Origin: Streptomyces californicus
GTDB lineage: Bacteria; Actinomycetota; Actinomycetes; Streptomycetales; Streptomycetaceae
Direction of reading: 5' to 3'
DNA: 64,000 nt
Assembly: GCF_000717645.1 (NCBI RefSeq)
Contig: NZ_JNZZ01000012.1
Span: 62,001 to 126,000 of the forward strand
The notes under the pieces were generated by a model, which had not been told where the DNA came from, ran no database searches, and saw only the letters and a program-made list of their open reading frames with translations. Position 1 is the stretch's first letter. Every line of letters begins with the position of its first letter. The position numbers and the translations under genes are program-made. Shown here in pieces: positions 17,436-25,118 of the stretch.

Positions 17436-18086
17436 CTACCGGGCGGCGCCGGGCTCCCGCGGCGGGCGCCGGGCCCCGACCATACGCAGGACGAGACCGG
17501 CGTACAGTTCGCCGACCTCGTCGGGCGTACGGCTGCCCCGGGCGTTGAACCAGCGGGCGACGTCGATGCAGAGGGACAGCACGGCGAGCGTGGTGCCCGG
17601 CACGTCGGGAACGTCGAACTCGCCGTCCCGCACGCCTTCGCCGATGATCCGGCGGACCACCGCGTCGCTCCTGCGCCGCAGGGCGACGATCTCGGTGCGG
17701 TGCTCCTCGCCCAGCGCGTCCAGCTCGTACTGGACGACCCGGGCGGTGGTGTGCCGCTCGGCGTGCCAGCGGACGAAGGAGCGGACGGCCCCGGCGAGCC
17801 GGTCGGCGGCCGCGCCCTCCCGGTCCGCCTCCGCCTCCAGGACGGACAGCGCCCGCTCGTGGCCGAGCTTGCTGATCCGGTGGAGCAGCTCTTCCTTCGT
17901 CTTGTAGTGGATGTAGAGGGCGGCGGGGCTCATCCCGGCCCGTCCGGCGATGTCCCGGGTGGTGGTGGCGTGGTACCCGCGCTCGGCGAAGGCGTCCACG
18001 GCGGCGACGAGGAGCCGCCTGGCCGCCTCGGGAGTGACCTCGCCCCACGGCGCGTCCTCGCCGGTCGTCTCCTCCGCCGCACTCAT
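17436..18086 (-). CDS. TetR/AcrR family regulator (of the MaoC gene)
   Basis: The 216-residue protein has the HTH LLVAAVDAFAERGYHATTTRDIAGRAGMSPAALYIHYKTKEELLHRI (about residues 25-71) and a C-terminal TetR ligand domain with YELDALGEEHRTEI. An operator identical to that in front of the MaoC gene lies 48 bp upstream of its ATG, so it is probably an autorepressor that also represses the hydratase gene. The convergent layout with only nine bases between the stops makes the two a closed unit. Confidence 0.9.
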   Translation of the reverse strand: MSAAEETTGEDAPWGEVTPEAARRLLVAAVDAFAERGYHATTTRDIAGRAGMSPAALYIHYKTKEELLHRISKLGHERALSVLEAEADREGAAADRLAGAVRSFVRWHAERHTTARVVQYELDALGEEHRTEIVALRRRSDAVVRRIIGEGVRDGEFDVPDVPGTTLAVLSLCIDVARWFNARGSRTPDEVGELYAGLVLRMVGARRPPREPGAAR

Positions 18087-18133
18087 CGCCCAGGGCCCCT
18101 CTCCGTCAACAGGACGAACACCATACCCCGAAC

Positions 18134-18149
18134 CTGAGCAAGCGCTTAG
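18134..18149. promoter_or_regulatory. TetR-type operator in front of the tetR gene
   Basis: This is CTGAGCAAGCGCTTAG, identical to 16902-16917. On the minus strand a -10-like TATGGT (18125-18120) lies just downstream of it, placing the palindrome over the -35 region of the tetR promoter. Confidence 0.75.
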
Positions 18150-18210
18150 GCGGTGTCCGGCGCCGGTCCGCCGAACACCGCCGGGAGGGCGGCCCCGGCG
18201 TCCCGCCGGG

Positions 18211-18501
18211 TCAGAGCTTCTGGAAGGGGTCGTGGTCGGCGAGGATCTTCTCCAGCCGGGCCTGGTCGACCCGGTTGACGATCTGCCCGGCCTCCTGGCG
18301 GTCCCGGATCACCTTGGCCAGCGTGAAGCAGGACGTGACGAGGTAGAGCACCCCGATGGCGAGGAAGCCGCGCACCCAGGCGTCGGCGTCGAGGAAGAAG
18401 ATCCCGAGGGCCACCGCGCCGATCGCCACCATGAAGGAGGCGACGGCCTGGCCGTAGAAGGCGGCGGTGCTCTGCTGCTTGACGGAGTTCGTGTCGCTCA
18501 T
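18211..18501 (-). CDS. YiaA/YiaB family inner membrane protein
   Basis: The 96-residue protein consists of the YiaAB two-helix domain. AAFYGQAVASFMVAIGAVALGIFFLDADAW and VRGFLAIGVLYLVTSCFTLAKVIRDRQE are the two membrane spans, followed by a cytoplasmic tail with VNRVDQARLEKILADHDPF. The function of the family is unknown. The ATG at 18501 gives the standard N-terminus. It stands alone between the TetR and ACAD genes. Confidence 0.85.
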   Translation of the reverse strand: MSDTNSVKQQSTAAFYGQAVASFMVAIGAVALGIFFLDADAWVRGFLAIGVLYLVTSCFTLAKVIRDRQEAGQIVNRVDQARLEKILADHDPFQKL

Positions 18502-18623
18502 GGGCCGAGCATCCCGCCGACGTGGCGCACGCCACATCCGCGCGCCTACTCAGACCGGCTACTCAGACATCCGTGCGAAACGCGGCGCGGGCGCCGGGCG
18601 GGAGAACGGGACCGGCGGGCGGG

Positions 18624-19775
18624 TCAGAAGGCGGAGACGCCGGTCAGCGCGCGGCCGATGATCAGCTTCTGGATCTGGCTGGTGCCCTCGTAGAGCGTCA
18701 TGACCCGGGCGTCCCGCAGCAGCTTGCCGACCGGGTACTCGTCGATGTAGCCGTAGCCGCCGAAGACCTGGATGGCGTTGTTGGCGCAGCGGACGGCGGC
18801 CTCGGAGGCGAACAGCTTGGCCTGGGAGGCGGCGGTGGCGAACTCCCGGCCCCGGTCGATCAGGTCGGCGACCCGCCAGGTCAGCAGCCGGGCGGCGTCC
18901 ACGTCCACGGCGATGTCGCTGAGCAGTTCCTGGACGAGCTGGTGGCCGGCGATGGCCTTGCCGAACTGCTCGCGCTCGCCCGCGTACCGCACGGCCGCGT
19001 CCAGCGCCGCCTGGGCGATGCCGACACAGCCCGCCGCGACCGACATCCGCCCCTTGGCCAGGGCGGACATGGCGATCGAGAACCCCTTGCCCGCGGGGCC
19101 GAGGAGGGCGGACGCGGGTATCCGGACGTCTTCGAGGACCAGTTCGGCGGTGGCCTGGCCGCGCAGGCCGAGCTTGCCGTGGATGGTGCGGCGGGTGAGG
19201 CCGGGGGTGTCGGCGGGGACGAGGAAGGCGGAGACGCCCCGGTGGCCGGGGGCCTCCCCGGTACGTGCGAAGAGCAGGACGACGTCGGCCCAGGTGCCGT
19301 TGGTGATGAACGTCTTGGCGCCGTTGACCACGTAGTCGCCGCCGTCGCGGACGGCCCGGGTGGCGAGGTTCCCGGCGTCCGAACCGGTGCCGGGCTCGGT
19401 GAGTCCGAAGCAGCCGATCGCCTCGCCCGACGTCAGCCGGGGCAGCCACGCCCGCTTCTGCTCCTCGCTCCCCCAGGCCGCGACGGTCTTGGCGACCAGC
19501 CCGAGCGATACGGAGACGATGCCGCGCACCGAGGAGTCGCCGCGACCCAGCTCCTCGGTGACCAGGCAGTACGACAGGTGGTCGCCGCCGGAGCCGCCGT
19601 ACTCCTCGGGGACGGTGAGGCCGAGGAAGCCCACATCGCCGAGCTTCCGCACGATCGAGCGGTCGACGTCCTCGGCGCGGTCCCAGTCCACGACGTGCGG
19701 GGCGACCTCGCGCGCGACGAAGTCCTCGGCCAGCTTCCGGACGGCTTCCTGCTCCTCGCTGAGCGCCAGGTCCAT
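18624..19775 (-). CDS. Acyl-CoA dehydrogenase
   Basis: The 383-residue protein is a full-length short/medium-chain ACAD. It has the signature CFGLTEPGTGSDAGNLATRAV, the FAD-binding QVFGGYGYIDEYPVGKLLRDARVMTLYEGTSQIQKLIIGRAL end, and the catalytic-glutamate region YEGTSQIQ. It catalyses the first step of acyl-CoA beta-oxidation, feeding electrons to ETF. It is divergent from a TetR gene, and an 18-bp palindrome (19806-19823) lies between them. The same palindrome recurs before the aldehyde dehydrogenase. Confidence 0.92.
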   Translation of the reverse strand: MDLALSEEQEAVRKLAEDFVAREVAPHVVDWDRAEDVDRSIVRKLGDVGFLGLTVPEEYGGSGGDHLSYCLVTEELGRGDSSVRGIVSVSLGLVAKTVAAWGSEEQKRAWLPRLTSGEAIGCFGLTEPGTGSDAGNLATRAVRDGGDYVVNGAKTFITNGTWADVVLLFARTGEAPGHRGVSAFLVPADTPGLTRRTIHGKLGLRGQATAELVLEDVRIPASALLGPAGKGFSIAMSALAKGRMSVAAGCVGIAQAALDAAVRYAGEREQFGKAIAGHQLVQELLSDIAVDVDAARLLTWRVADLIDRGREFATAASQAKLFASEAAVRCANNAIQVFGGYGYIDEYPVGKLLRDARVMTLYEGTSQIQKLIIGRALTGVSAF

Positions 19776-19805
19776 CGTGCGCCACCCCGCTTCCCACGAT
19801 CACTT

Positions 19806-19823
19806 AATTAGCACTGCTAGTTT
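19806..19823. promoter_or_regulatory. Operator between ACAD and TetR genes
   Basis: AATTAGCACTGCTAGTTT contains the perfect odd-centred palindrome TAGCA-C-TGCTA. It matches 14 of 18 bases with 24251-24268, and all four differences are transitions. It lies in the divergent promoter region of the ACAD and TetR genes. Confidence 0.65.
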
Positions 19824-19851
19824 CTGGTTTCCAGGGCCTACTATGAGCCGC

Positions 19852-20529
19852 ATGGCCCGACCGCGCAAGCCCCTCCTCAGCAGAGACCGCATCGTCGGCG
19901 CGGCGAGCGCGCTCGTGGACTCCGAGGGCCTCGACGCCGTCTCGACCCGCCGTCTGGCGGCCGTCCTGGGGGTGAGCGGGCCCTCGCTCTACAACCACTT
20001 CCGCAACAAGGAGGAGATCCTCGACGCGGTCGCCGACGCGGTCTCCGCCCAGGTCGACCTGTCGATGTTCGAGCCGTCGGACCCCCGTGACTGGCGTGCG
20101 GCCCTCCACGACTGGGCGCTGTCGTACCGGGCCGCGCTCGCCGCGCACCCGCACATCGTCCCGGTGCTGGCCCGGGGCCCCCGGCGGCGGCCGGCGGGGC
20201 TGCGGGTGGCGGACGCGGTGTTCGGGGCGATGACGGGCGCGGGCTGGCCGCCCGCGCAGGCCACCCGGATCGGGGCGCTGATGCGGTACTTCATCACCGG
20301 TTCGGCGCTGGGCTCCTTCGCCGGGGGGTTCGTCGACGACGAGACCGCCTACGACCCCGCCGACTACCCGCACCTCGGCCAGGCCCACCGGCTGGCGGAC
20401 CACCGCCGCCAGGTCGACGAGGGGGCGTTCGAGACGGGGCTGCGAGCGCTGCTGGACGGGCTGGCGCTCCAGTACGAGCAGTACGCGCGGACGCCGATTG
20501 ACGGGGATCGACAATTCGGTGGGGGATGA
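19852..20529 (+). CDS. TetR/AcrR family regulator (divergent from ACAD)
   Basis: The 225-residue regulator begins MARPRKPLLSRDRIVGAASALVDSEGLDAVSTRRLAAVLGVSGPSLYNHFRNKEEIL, a standard HTH in residues 9-55, with the C-terminal ligand domain typical of the larger TetR proteins. An upstream ATG at 19843 adds MSR; a TACTAT right before it could be a -10, which would favour 19852 as a near-leaderless start. The stop overlaps a possible ATG of the EamA gene by four bases. It is the likely binder of the palindromes at 19806 and 24251. Confidence 0.88.
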   Translation: MARPRKPLLSRDRIVGAASALVDSEGLDAVSTRRLAAVLGVSGPSLYNHFRNKEEILDAVADAVSAQVDLSMFEPSDPRDWRAALHDWALSYRAALAAHPHIVPVLARGPRRRPAGLRVADAVFGAMTGAGWPPAQATRIGALMRYFITGSALGSFAGGFVDDETAYDPADYPHLGQAHRLADHRRQVDEGAFETGLRALLDGLALQYEQYARTPIDGDRQFGGG

Positions 20530-20542
20530 AGCGATGCGGCTC

Positions 20543-20548
20543 TACGGT
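20543..20548 (+). promoter_or_regulatory. -10 element TACGGT for a leaderless start
   Basis: TACGGT ends seven bases before the ATG at 20556 of the EamA gene, and no Shine-Dalgarno sequence is present there. An earlier ATG at 20526 would overlap the TetR stop. Confidence 0.4.
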
Positions 20549-20555
20549 CGTGGGC

Positions 20556-21524
20556 ATGACGACGACCCCGACGCCGCTCCCCGTCTCACCGCCCTCCCAG
20601 CGCCGGCGCGCGGTGGCGGCCGCCTGCACCACCGTCGTGCTGTGGGCCTCCGCCTTCGTCTCCATCCGCAGCGCGGGCGAGGCGTACTCCCCCGGCGCGC
20701 TGGCCCTGGGGCGGCTGGCGACGGGCGCTCTGGTGCTCGGAGCGATCCTGCTCGTCCGCCGGGAGGGGCTGCCCCGGCGGGGCGCCTGGCCGGGGATCGT
20801 CACCTCGGGCGTGCTGTGGTTCGGGCTGTACATGGTGGCCCTGAACTGGGGTGAGCAGGAGGTCGACGCGGGGACGGCCGCCATGCTGGTGAACATCGGG
20901 CCGATCCTGATGGCGCTGCTGGGGGCCAGGATGCTCGGTGAGGGGCTGCCGCGCCGGCTGCTGACCGGTATGGGCGTCTCGTTCGCGGGCGCGGTGGTCG
21001 TCGGGCTCGGGATGTCCGGGCACGGTTCCTCGTCGGTGCTGGGCGTGGTGCTCTGCGTCCTGGCGGCGGTGGCGTACGCGGCGGGCGTGGTGAGCCAGAA
21101 GCCGGCCCTGGAGCACGGCTCCTCGCTCCAGATCAACACGTTCGGCTGCCTGATCGGGGCCGTGGCCTGCCTGCCGTTCACCGGGGTGCTGGTCTCCGAG
21201 GCCGCCGACGCCCCGCTCCCGGCCACCCTGAACATGGTCTACCTGGGCGTCTTCCCCACCGCGCTCGCCTTCACCACCTGGGGCTACGCGCTGGCGCGGA
21301 CCACCGCGGGCCGGATGGGCGCGACGACGTACGCGGTCCCGGCCATCGTCGTGCTGATGGCGTGGGTGCTGCTGGACGAGGTGCCGACGCCGCTCGGCGT
21401 CCTGGGCGGCGTGCTCTGCCTGGCCGGGGTGGCGGTCTCCCGGAGCCGCGCACGCGGCGGGACCGGGGGCGGGGCGGCCGCCCCGGCCCCGGCGGAGGCG
21501 GCCGCCCGCCCGGAGGGTTCCTGA
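20556..21524 (+). CDS. EamA/DMT-superfamily transporter
   Basis: The 322-residue polytopic protein has ten predicted helices in two EamA repeats. The first runs from AAACTTVVLWASAFVSIRSAGEAYSPGALALGRLATGALVL, the second from VLGVVLCVLAAVAYAAGVVSQKPAL. Members export amino acids or metabolites; the substrate is unknown. The start at 20556 (MTTTPTP) is favoured by the leaderless promoter. ATG 20526 overlaps the upstream TetR stop (ATGA) and would add ten residues. The C-terminal tail is an Ala/Gly/Pro-rich cytoplasmic extension. Confidence 0.88.
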   Translation: MTTTPTPLPVSPPSQRRRAVAAACTTVVLWASAFVSIRSAGEAYSPGALALGRLATGALVLGAILLVRREGLPRRGAWPGIVTSGVLWFGLYMVALNWGEQEVDAGTAAMLVNIGPILMALLGARMLGEGLPRRLLTGMGVSFAGAVVVGLGMSGHGSSSVLGVVLCVLAAVAYAAGVVSQKPALEHGSSLQINTFGCLIGAVACLPFTGVLVSEAADAPLPATLNMVYLGVFPTALAFTTWGYALARTTAGRMGATTYAVPAIVVLMAWVLLDEVPTPLGVLGGVLCLAGVAVSRSRARGGTGGGAAAPAPAEAAARPEGS

Positions 21525-21545
21525 GGCGCCGGACACCGCCCCGCG

Positions 21546-22628
21546 TCACGGGAAGACGACGAGGGCCCGGCCCCCCTTGCCCGCGATCATGTTGTCGAAG
21601 GCGGCGGGGATGCCGTCCAGGCCGATGCGCTCGGTGACCATCATCGACAGGTCGAAGCGGCCCGCGCGGATGTGGTCGGCGAGGACGGGCAGATCGCGCG
21701 CCGGGTCGCTGTTGCCGTAGACGCAGCCCGTCAGGGACCGGCCCCAGTGGAAGATCTCCAGGGCGTTGAAGGTGACCTCCTGGTCCTTGCCGCCGATGCC
21801 GACGACCGTCGTGCGCCCGCCGCGCCGCGTGGACTCCCAGGCGGCCCGGATGGTCGCGGGCCGGCCGACGCACTCGACGGCGACGTCCGTGCCTTGGCCG
21901 CCGGTGAGCTTCCGGATCTCGCGCGGGGTGGTGGCGGAGGCGATCAGGTAGTCGGTCGCCCCGGCCTGCCGGGCCAGCTCCTCCTTGGCCGGTGAGACGT
22001 CGACCGCGATGATCCGGGACGCCCCGGCGATCCGGGCGGCCTGGAGCACGGCGAGGCCGACGCCGCCGACCCCGAAGACGACGACGCTCTCCCCCGCGCG
22101 GAGCCGGGCGCTGTGGTGGACGGCCCCGTAGCCGGTGAGGACCGCGCAGCCGAGGAGGGCGGCGTCGGTGAGCGGGATGCCGTCGGGGGCGGGCAGCACG
22201 CAGTTGGCGGCGACGACGGTCTCCTCCGCGAAGGCCGCGACGTTCAGCCCGGGGTGGAGGCCGGTGCCGTCCGCCGTACGGGCGTGGAGGCGGGCGGCGC
22301 CCTTGAGGGCGTCGGCGCAGAGCCAGACCTCGCCGATCCCGCAGTGGAAGCAGGACCCGCAGGAGGGGGCCCAGTTGAGGACCACGCCGTCGCCGGGCGC
22401 GACGTGGGTGACGCCCTCGCCGACCGCCAGGACCGTACCGGCGCCCTCATGGCCGAGGACGGCGGGCACCGGGACGCGCATGGTGCCGTCGGACAGGGAC
22501 AGGTCGGAGTGGCAGACCCCGGCGGCGGCGAGCGCGACGCGCACCTGGCCGGGGCCGGGCTCCGGCAGGACGATGTCGGTGATCTCCAGCGGAGCTCCGA
22601 CGGCGGGCAGGACGGCAGCGCGGACCAC
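21546..22628 (-). CDS. Zinc-dependent alcohol dehydrogenase (class III-like MDR)
   Basis: The 360-residue MDR enzyme has catalytic zinc ligands in GVCHSDLS and GHEGAG, and the structural zinc loop CGSCFHCGIGEVWLC (C-x2-C-x2-C-x7-C). The Rossmann motif is VVVFGVGGVGLAVLQAARIAGASRIIAVDV, with the aspartate favouring NAD. The start is a GTG at 22628 after GGGAG. It lies 155 bp downstream of the aldehyde dehydrogenase on the same strand. Together they would oxidise an alcohol to an acid through the aldehyde. Confidence 0.9.
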   Translation of the reverse strand: MVRAAVLPAVGAPLEITDIVLPEPGPGQVRVALAAAGVCHSDLSLSDGTMRVPVPAVLGHEGAGTVLAVGEGVTHVAPGDGVVLNWAPSCGSCFHCGIGEVWLCADALKGAARLHARTADGTGLHPGLNVAAFAEETVVAANCVLPAPDGIPLTDAALLGCAVLTGYGAVHHSARLRAGESVVVFGVGGVGLAVLQAARIAGASRIIAVDVSPAKEELARQAGATDYLIASATTPREIRKLTGGQGTDVAVECVGRPATIRAAWESTRRGGRTTVVGIGGKDQEVTFNALEIFHWGRSLTGCVYGNSDPARDLPVLADHIRAGRFDLSMMVTERIGLDGIPAAFDNMIAGKGGRALVVFP

Positions 22629-22740
22629 GAGCAGACTCCCAGGACTCTTCGAACGGCTGGACGGACAGGGGCGGTACGGCGGTACGGTCGCGGGCGGGGC
22701 GCCCGGTGGTGCGCCGGCGGCCCGGGGCGTACGGAGGGGA

Positions 22741-22770
22741 GTACGGGCGCGCCCGGGGGCCCGCCCGTAC
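22741..22770 (-). terminator. Hairpin downstream of the aldehyde dehydrogenase
   Basis: GTACGGGCG (22741-22749) pairs with CGCCCGTAC (22762-22770). It sits 14 bp after the aldehyde dehydrogenase stop and could attenuate read-through into the alcohol dehydrogenase. Confidence 0.5.
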
Positions 22771-22783
22771 GGGGTGAACGGGG

Positions 22784-24178
22784 TCAGAACTGGAGCGACT
22801 TGGTCTGGAGGTACTCCGCCAGGCCGTGCGGCCCCAGTTCGCGGCCGACCCCCGACTGCTTGTAACCGCCGAACGGGGCCAGCGGGTTGAACCGGCCGCC
22901 GTTGATGTCGACCTGGCCGGTGTCCATCCGGCGGGCGAACGCCACCGCCTCCTCGTCGTCCGCGGCCCACACGGCCCCGGCGAGCCCGTACACGGTGTCG
23001 TTGGCGATCCGCAGGGCGTCGTCCACGTCCTCGTACCGCAGGATCGAGACCACCGGGCCGAAGATCTCCTCCTGGGCGATCGTCATGTCCGGGGTGACGT
23101 CGGCGAAGACGGTCGGGCTGACGTAGAAGCCGGTCTCCAGGGGCGCGTCCGGGCCGCCCGCGATCAGCCGGGCGCCCTCCTCGACGCCCCGGGCGATGTA
23201 GCCGCGCACCCGGGCCTGCTGCGCGGCGTTGACGAGCGGTCCGACCCGCTCCCCCACCACGTACTTGGTGACGGCGTTCGCCGCCAGCTCGACGGCCTCG
23301 TCGTACCGCTCGGCGTCCACCAGCATCCGGGTCCAGGCGCTGCACGTCTGGCCGGAGTTGGTCATCACGTTGGCGATGCCGACGTTGACCGCCTTGGCGA
23401 GGTCCGCGCCGGGCAGGATCACGTTGGCGGACTTGCCGCCCAGTTCGAGCGCGACCCGCTTGACGGCCGCGCCGGCGATGGCGCCGATCCGCTTGCCCAC
23501 GGCGGTGGATCCGGTGAACGAGACCAGGTCGACGCCCTCGTGCTCGGCGAGCGCCTGCCCCGCGACCGGGCCGAGGCCGGTGACCAGGTTGAAGACCCCC
23601 GGCGGCAGTCCGGCCGCCTCGGTGGCCTCGGCGAAGAGCTGGGCCGTGAGCGGGGTGTCCTCGGCGGGCTTGAGGACGACGGTGCAGCCGGCGGCGAGCG
23701 CGGGGGCGACCTTGGCGACGATCTGGTGGAGCGGGTAGTTCCAGGGGGTGATCGCGCCGACCACGCCGACCGGCTCCAGGAGAACGGTGGAGTTGCCGAT
23801 CCGCTCCTCGAAGGCGTACCGGGCGGCCAGTTCGGCGTACGAGGCGGCGACCAGCACGGGGACGCCCGCGTGGACCATCTGCGACAGCGGCAGCGGCGAG
23901 CCCAGCTCGGCCGTGATCGTCTCGGCCAGCGTGTCCTTGCGGGCGGCCAGCGCGTCGGCGAGGGCGGTGAGCCGGGCGGCGCGCTCGGCGGGCGGGGTCG
24001 CGGCCCACGCGGGGAAGGCGGCGCGCGCGGCCCGTACCGCCGCGTCCACGTCCTCGGCCGTGCCCGCGGGGACCCGGGCGATGACCCGTTCGTCGGCCGG
24101 GTTCACGACCGCGATCGTGTCCCGCCCGGCGGCGGGCCGCCACGCGCCGTCGATGTACATCTCGTCATGGGCCCTCAT
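22784..24178 (-). CDS. Aldehyde dehydrogenase family protein
   Basis: The 464-residue NAD(P)-dependent aldehyde dehydrogenase has [36 protein letters not shown] (cofactor binding), the catalytic glutamate in [10 protein letters not shown], the catalytic cysteine in [11 protein letters not shown], and the C-terminal [15 protein letters not shown]. Length and motifs are complete. An 18-bp palindrome resembling the ACAD/TetR operator lies about 75 bp upstream of its start. That suggests control by the TetR at 19852. Confidence 0.92.
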   Translation of the reverse strand: MRAHDEMYIDGAWRPAAGRDTIAVVNPADERVIARVPAGTAEDVDAAVRAARAAFPAWAATPPAERAARLTALADALAARKDTLAETITAELGSPLPLSQMVHAGVPVLVAASYAELAARYAFEERIGNSTVLLEPVGVVGAITPWNYPLHQIVAKVAPALAAGCTVVLKPAEDTPLTAQLFAEATEAAGLPPGVFNLVTGLGPVAGQALAEHEGVDLVSFTGSTAVGKRIGAIAGAAVKRVALELGGKSANVILPGADLAKAVNVGIANVMTNSGQTCSAWTRMLVDAERYDEAVELAANAVTKYVVGERVGPLVNAAQQARVRGYIARGVEEGARLIAGGPDAPLETGFYVSPTVFADVTPDMTIAQEEIFGPVVSILRYEDVDDALRIANDTVYGLAGAVWAADDEEAVAFARRMDTGQVDINGGRFNPLAPFGGYKQSGVGRELGPHGLAEYLQTKSLQF

Positions 24179-24250
24179 GGCTGATTCCTCCCGGACGTGC
24201 TGTGCGGAGCGCCGAAGCCGTGCGGCGCGGGCGCACGTCGCACCCGCCCA

Positions 24251-24268
24251 AACTAGCGCCGTTAGTTT
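24251..24268. promoter_or_regulatory. Operator in front of the aldehyde dehydrogenase
   Basis: AACTAGCGCCGTTAGTTT, with one more A before it, forms AAACTA-N7-TAGTTT. It differs from 19806-19823 at four positions, all transitions, giving a joint consensus AAYTAGCRCYGYTAGTTT. Confidence 0.65.
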
Positions 24269-24269
24269 T

Positions 24270-24611
24270 CCGGCGCCAGGGAGCCTTCCGAGACGCCGGT
24301 CACGTCGGGCGCGTACGCCCGAGGGCCTCTACCCGCTTCCCGGTGCGGCCACCCGCGAACCGGGTCCGATCACCCTCGCCGGGGCGGGACTTGCCGGAAC
24401 GGCATGACGGCTTGCCCCGGTGGTGGGCGGCGGGGCGAGACTGGACCGAGGCGGGCGCGGCCGGATCCGCGACGGGGGCGTGCCGGGCCGAGCCGGGCCC
24501 ACGCCGCTCGCGGTCCACCGCCTCCGGGCTCTCGCTCCCGCCGCGCCGCTGCCGACCGACCCGCCATTGCCGACCGACCCGCCGCTGCCGACCCCCAGCC
24601 GAGGAGCCACC
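24270..24611. other. Intergenic region without a supported gene
   Basis: Frames here are open on both strands but are compositional. From 24551 there are two and a half copies of an 18-bp repeat (GCCGACCGACCCGCCATT-like). GAGGAG at 24601-24606 serves the DinB gene. No promoter is obvious. Confidence 0.5.
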
Positions 24612-25118
24612 ATGACCGCCGCACCCGGATCCCGACGCCGTGACACCCCGCCGCCCCGGACCGGCGGCAGCGAGGCGGAGGTGCTGCGCGGGTTCCTCGA
24701 CTACCTGCGGGGCTCGGTCGCCGCCAAGGTCGAGGGCGCGCCGGACGCGCCGGCCCGTACCGCCCAGGTCCCTTCGGGCACCAGCCTGCTCGGCCTGCTC
24801 CACCATCTGACCCACGTCGAGCGGGCCACCTTCCTGGGCGAGCGGGTGGCCGACTGGCAGGCGACCTTCCACGCCCCGGCCGAGGTGGGGGCAGCCGTTG
24901 TCGTGGCCCGCTACCGGGAGGCGGTCGCGGAGGCGAACGCGGTGCTCGACGGGTGCACCGACCTCGGCGCGCCGGTGGCCCTCCCTGGGGACGGGCGGTC
25001 CTCGAAGCCGTCCCCGAGCGCCCGTTGGGCCCTGACGCACCTGATCGAGGAGACCGGCCGGCACGCCGGTCACGCGGACATCCTCAGGGAGCTGATCGAC
25101 GGTTCGACCGGCCGCTGA
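24612..25118 (+). CDS. DinB family protein (DUF664)
   Basis: The 168-residue protein is a four-helix DinB/mycothiol-dependent-maleylpyruvate-isomerase-like fold. It has SGTSLLGLLHHLTHVERATFLGERVADWQ with the first metal histidine pair (HHLTHVE) and the C-terminal THLIEETGRHAGHADILRELIDG with the third. In actinobacteria such proteins are often thiol-dependent S-transferases using mycothiol. GAGGAG precedes the ATG by five bases. Its 3' end overlaps the convergent MFS gene by 35 bp. Confidence 0.88.
   Translation: MTAAPGSRRRDTPPPRTGGSEAEVLRGFLDYLRGSVAAKVEGAPDAPARTAQVPSGTSLLGLLHHLTHVERATFLGERVADWQATFHAPAEVGAAVVVARYREAVAEANAVLDGCTDLGAPVALPGDGRSSKPSPSARWALTHLIEETGRHAGHADILRELIDGSTGR

Noticed and set aside
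22826..24184. 452-codon forward frame opposite the aldehyde dehydrogenase
   Set aside because: It is an antisense shadow rich in Gly, Asp and Arg, without motifs or a ribosome site.
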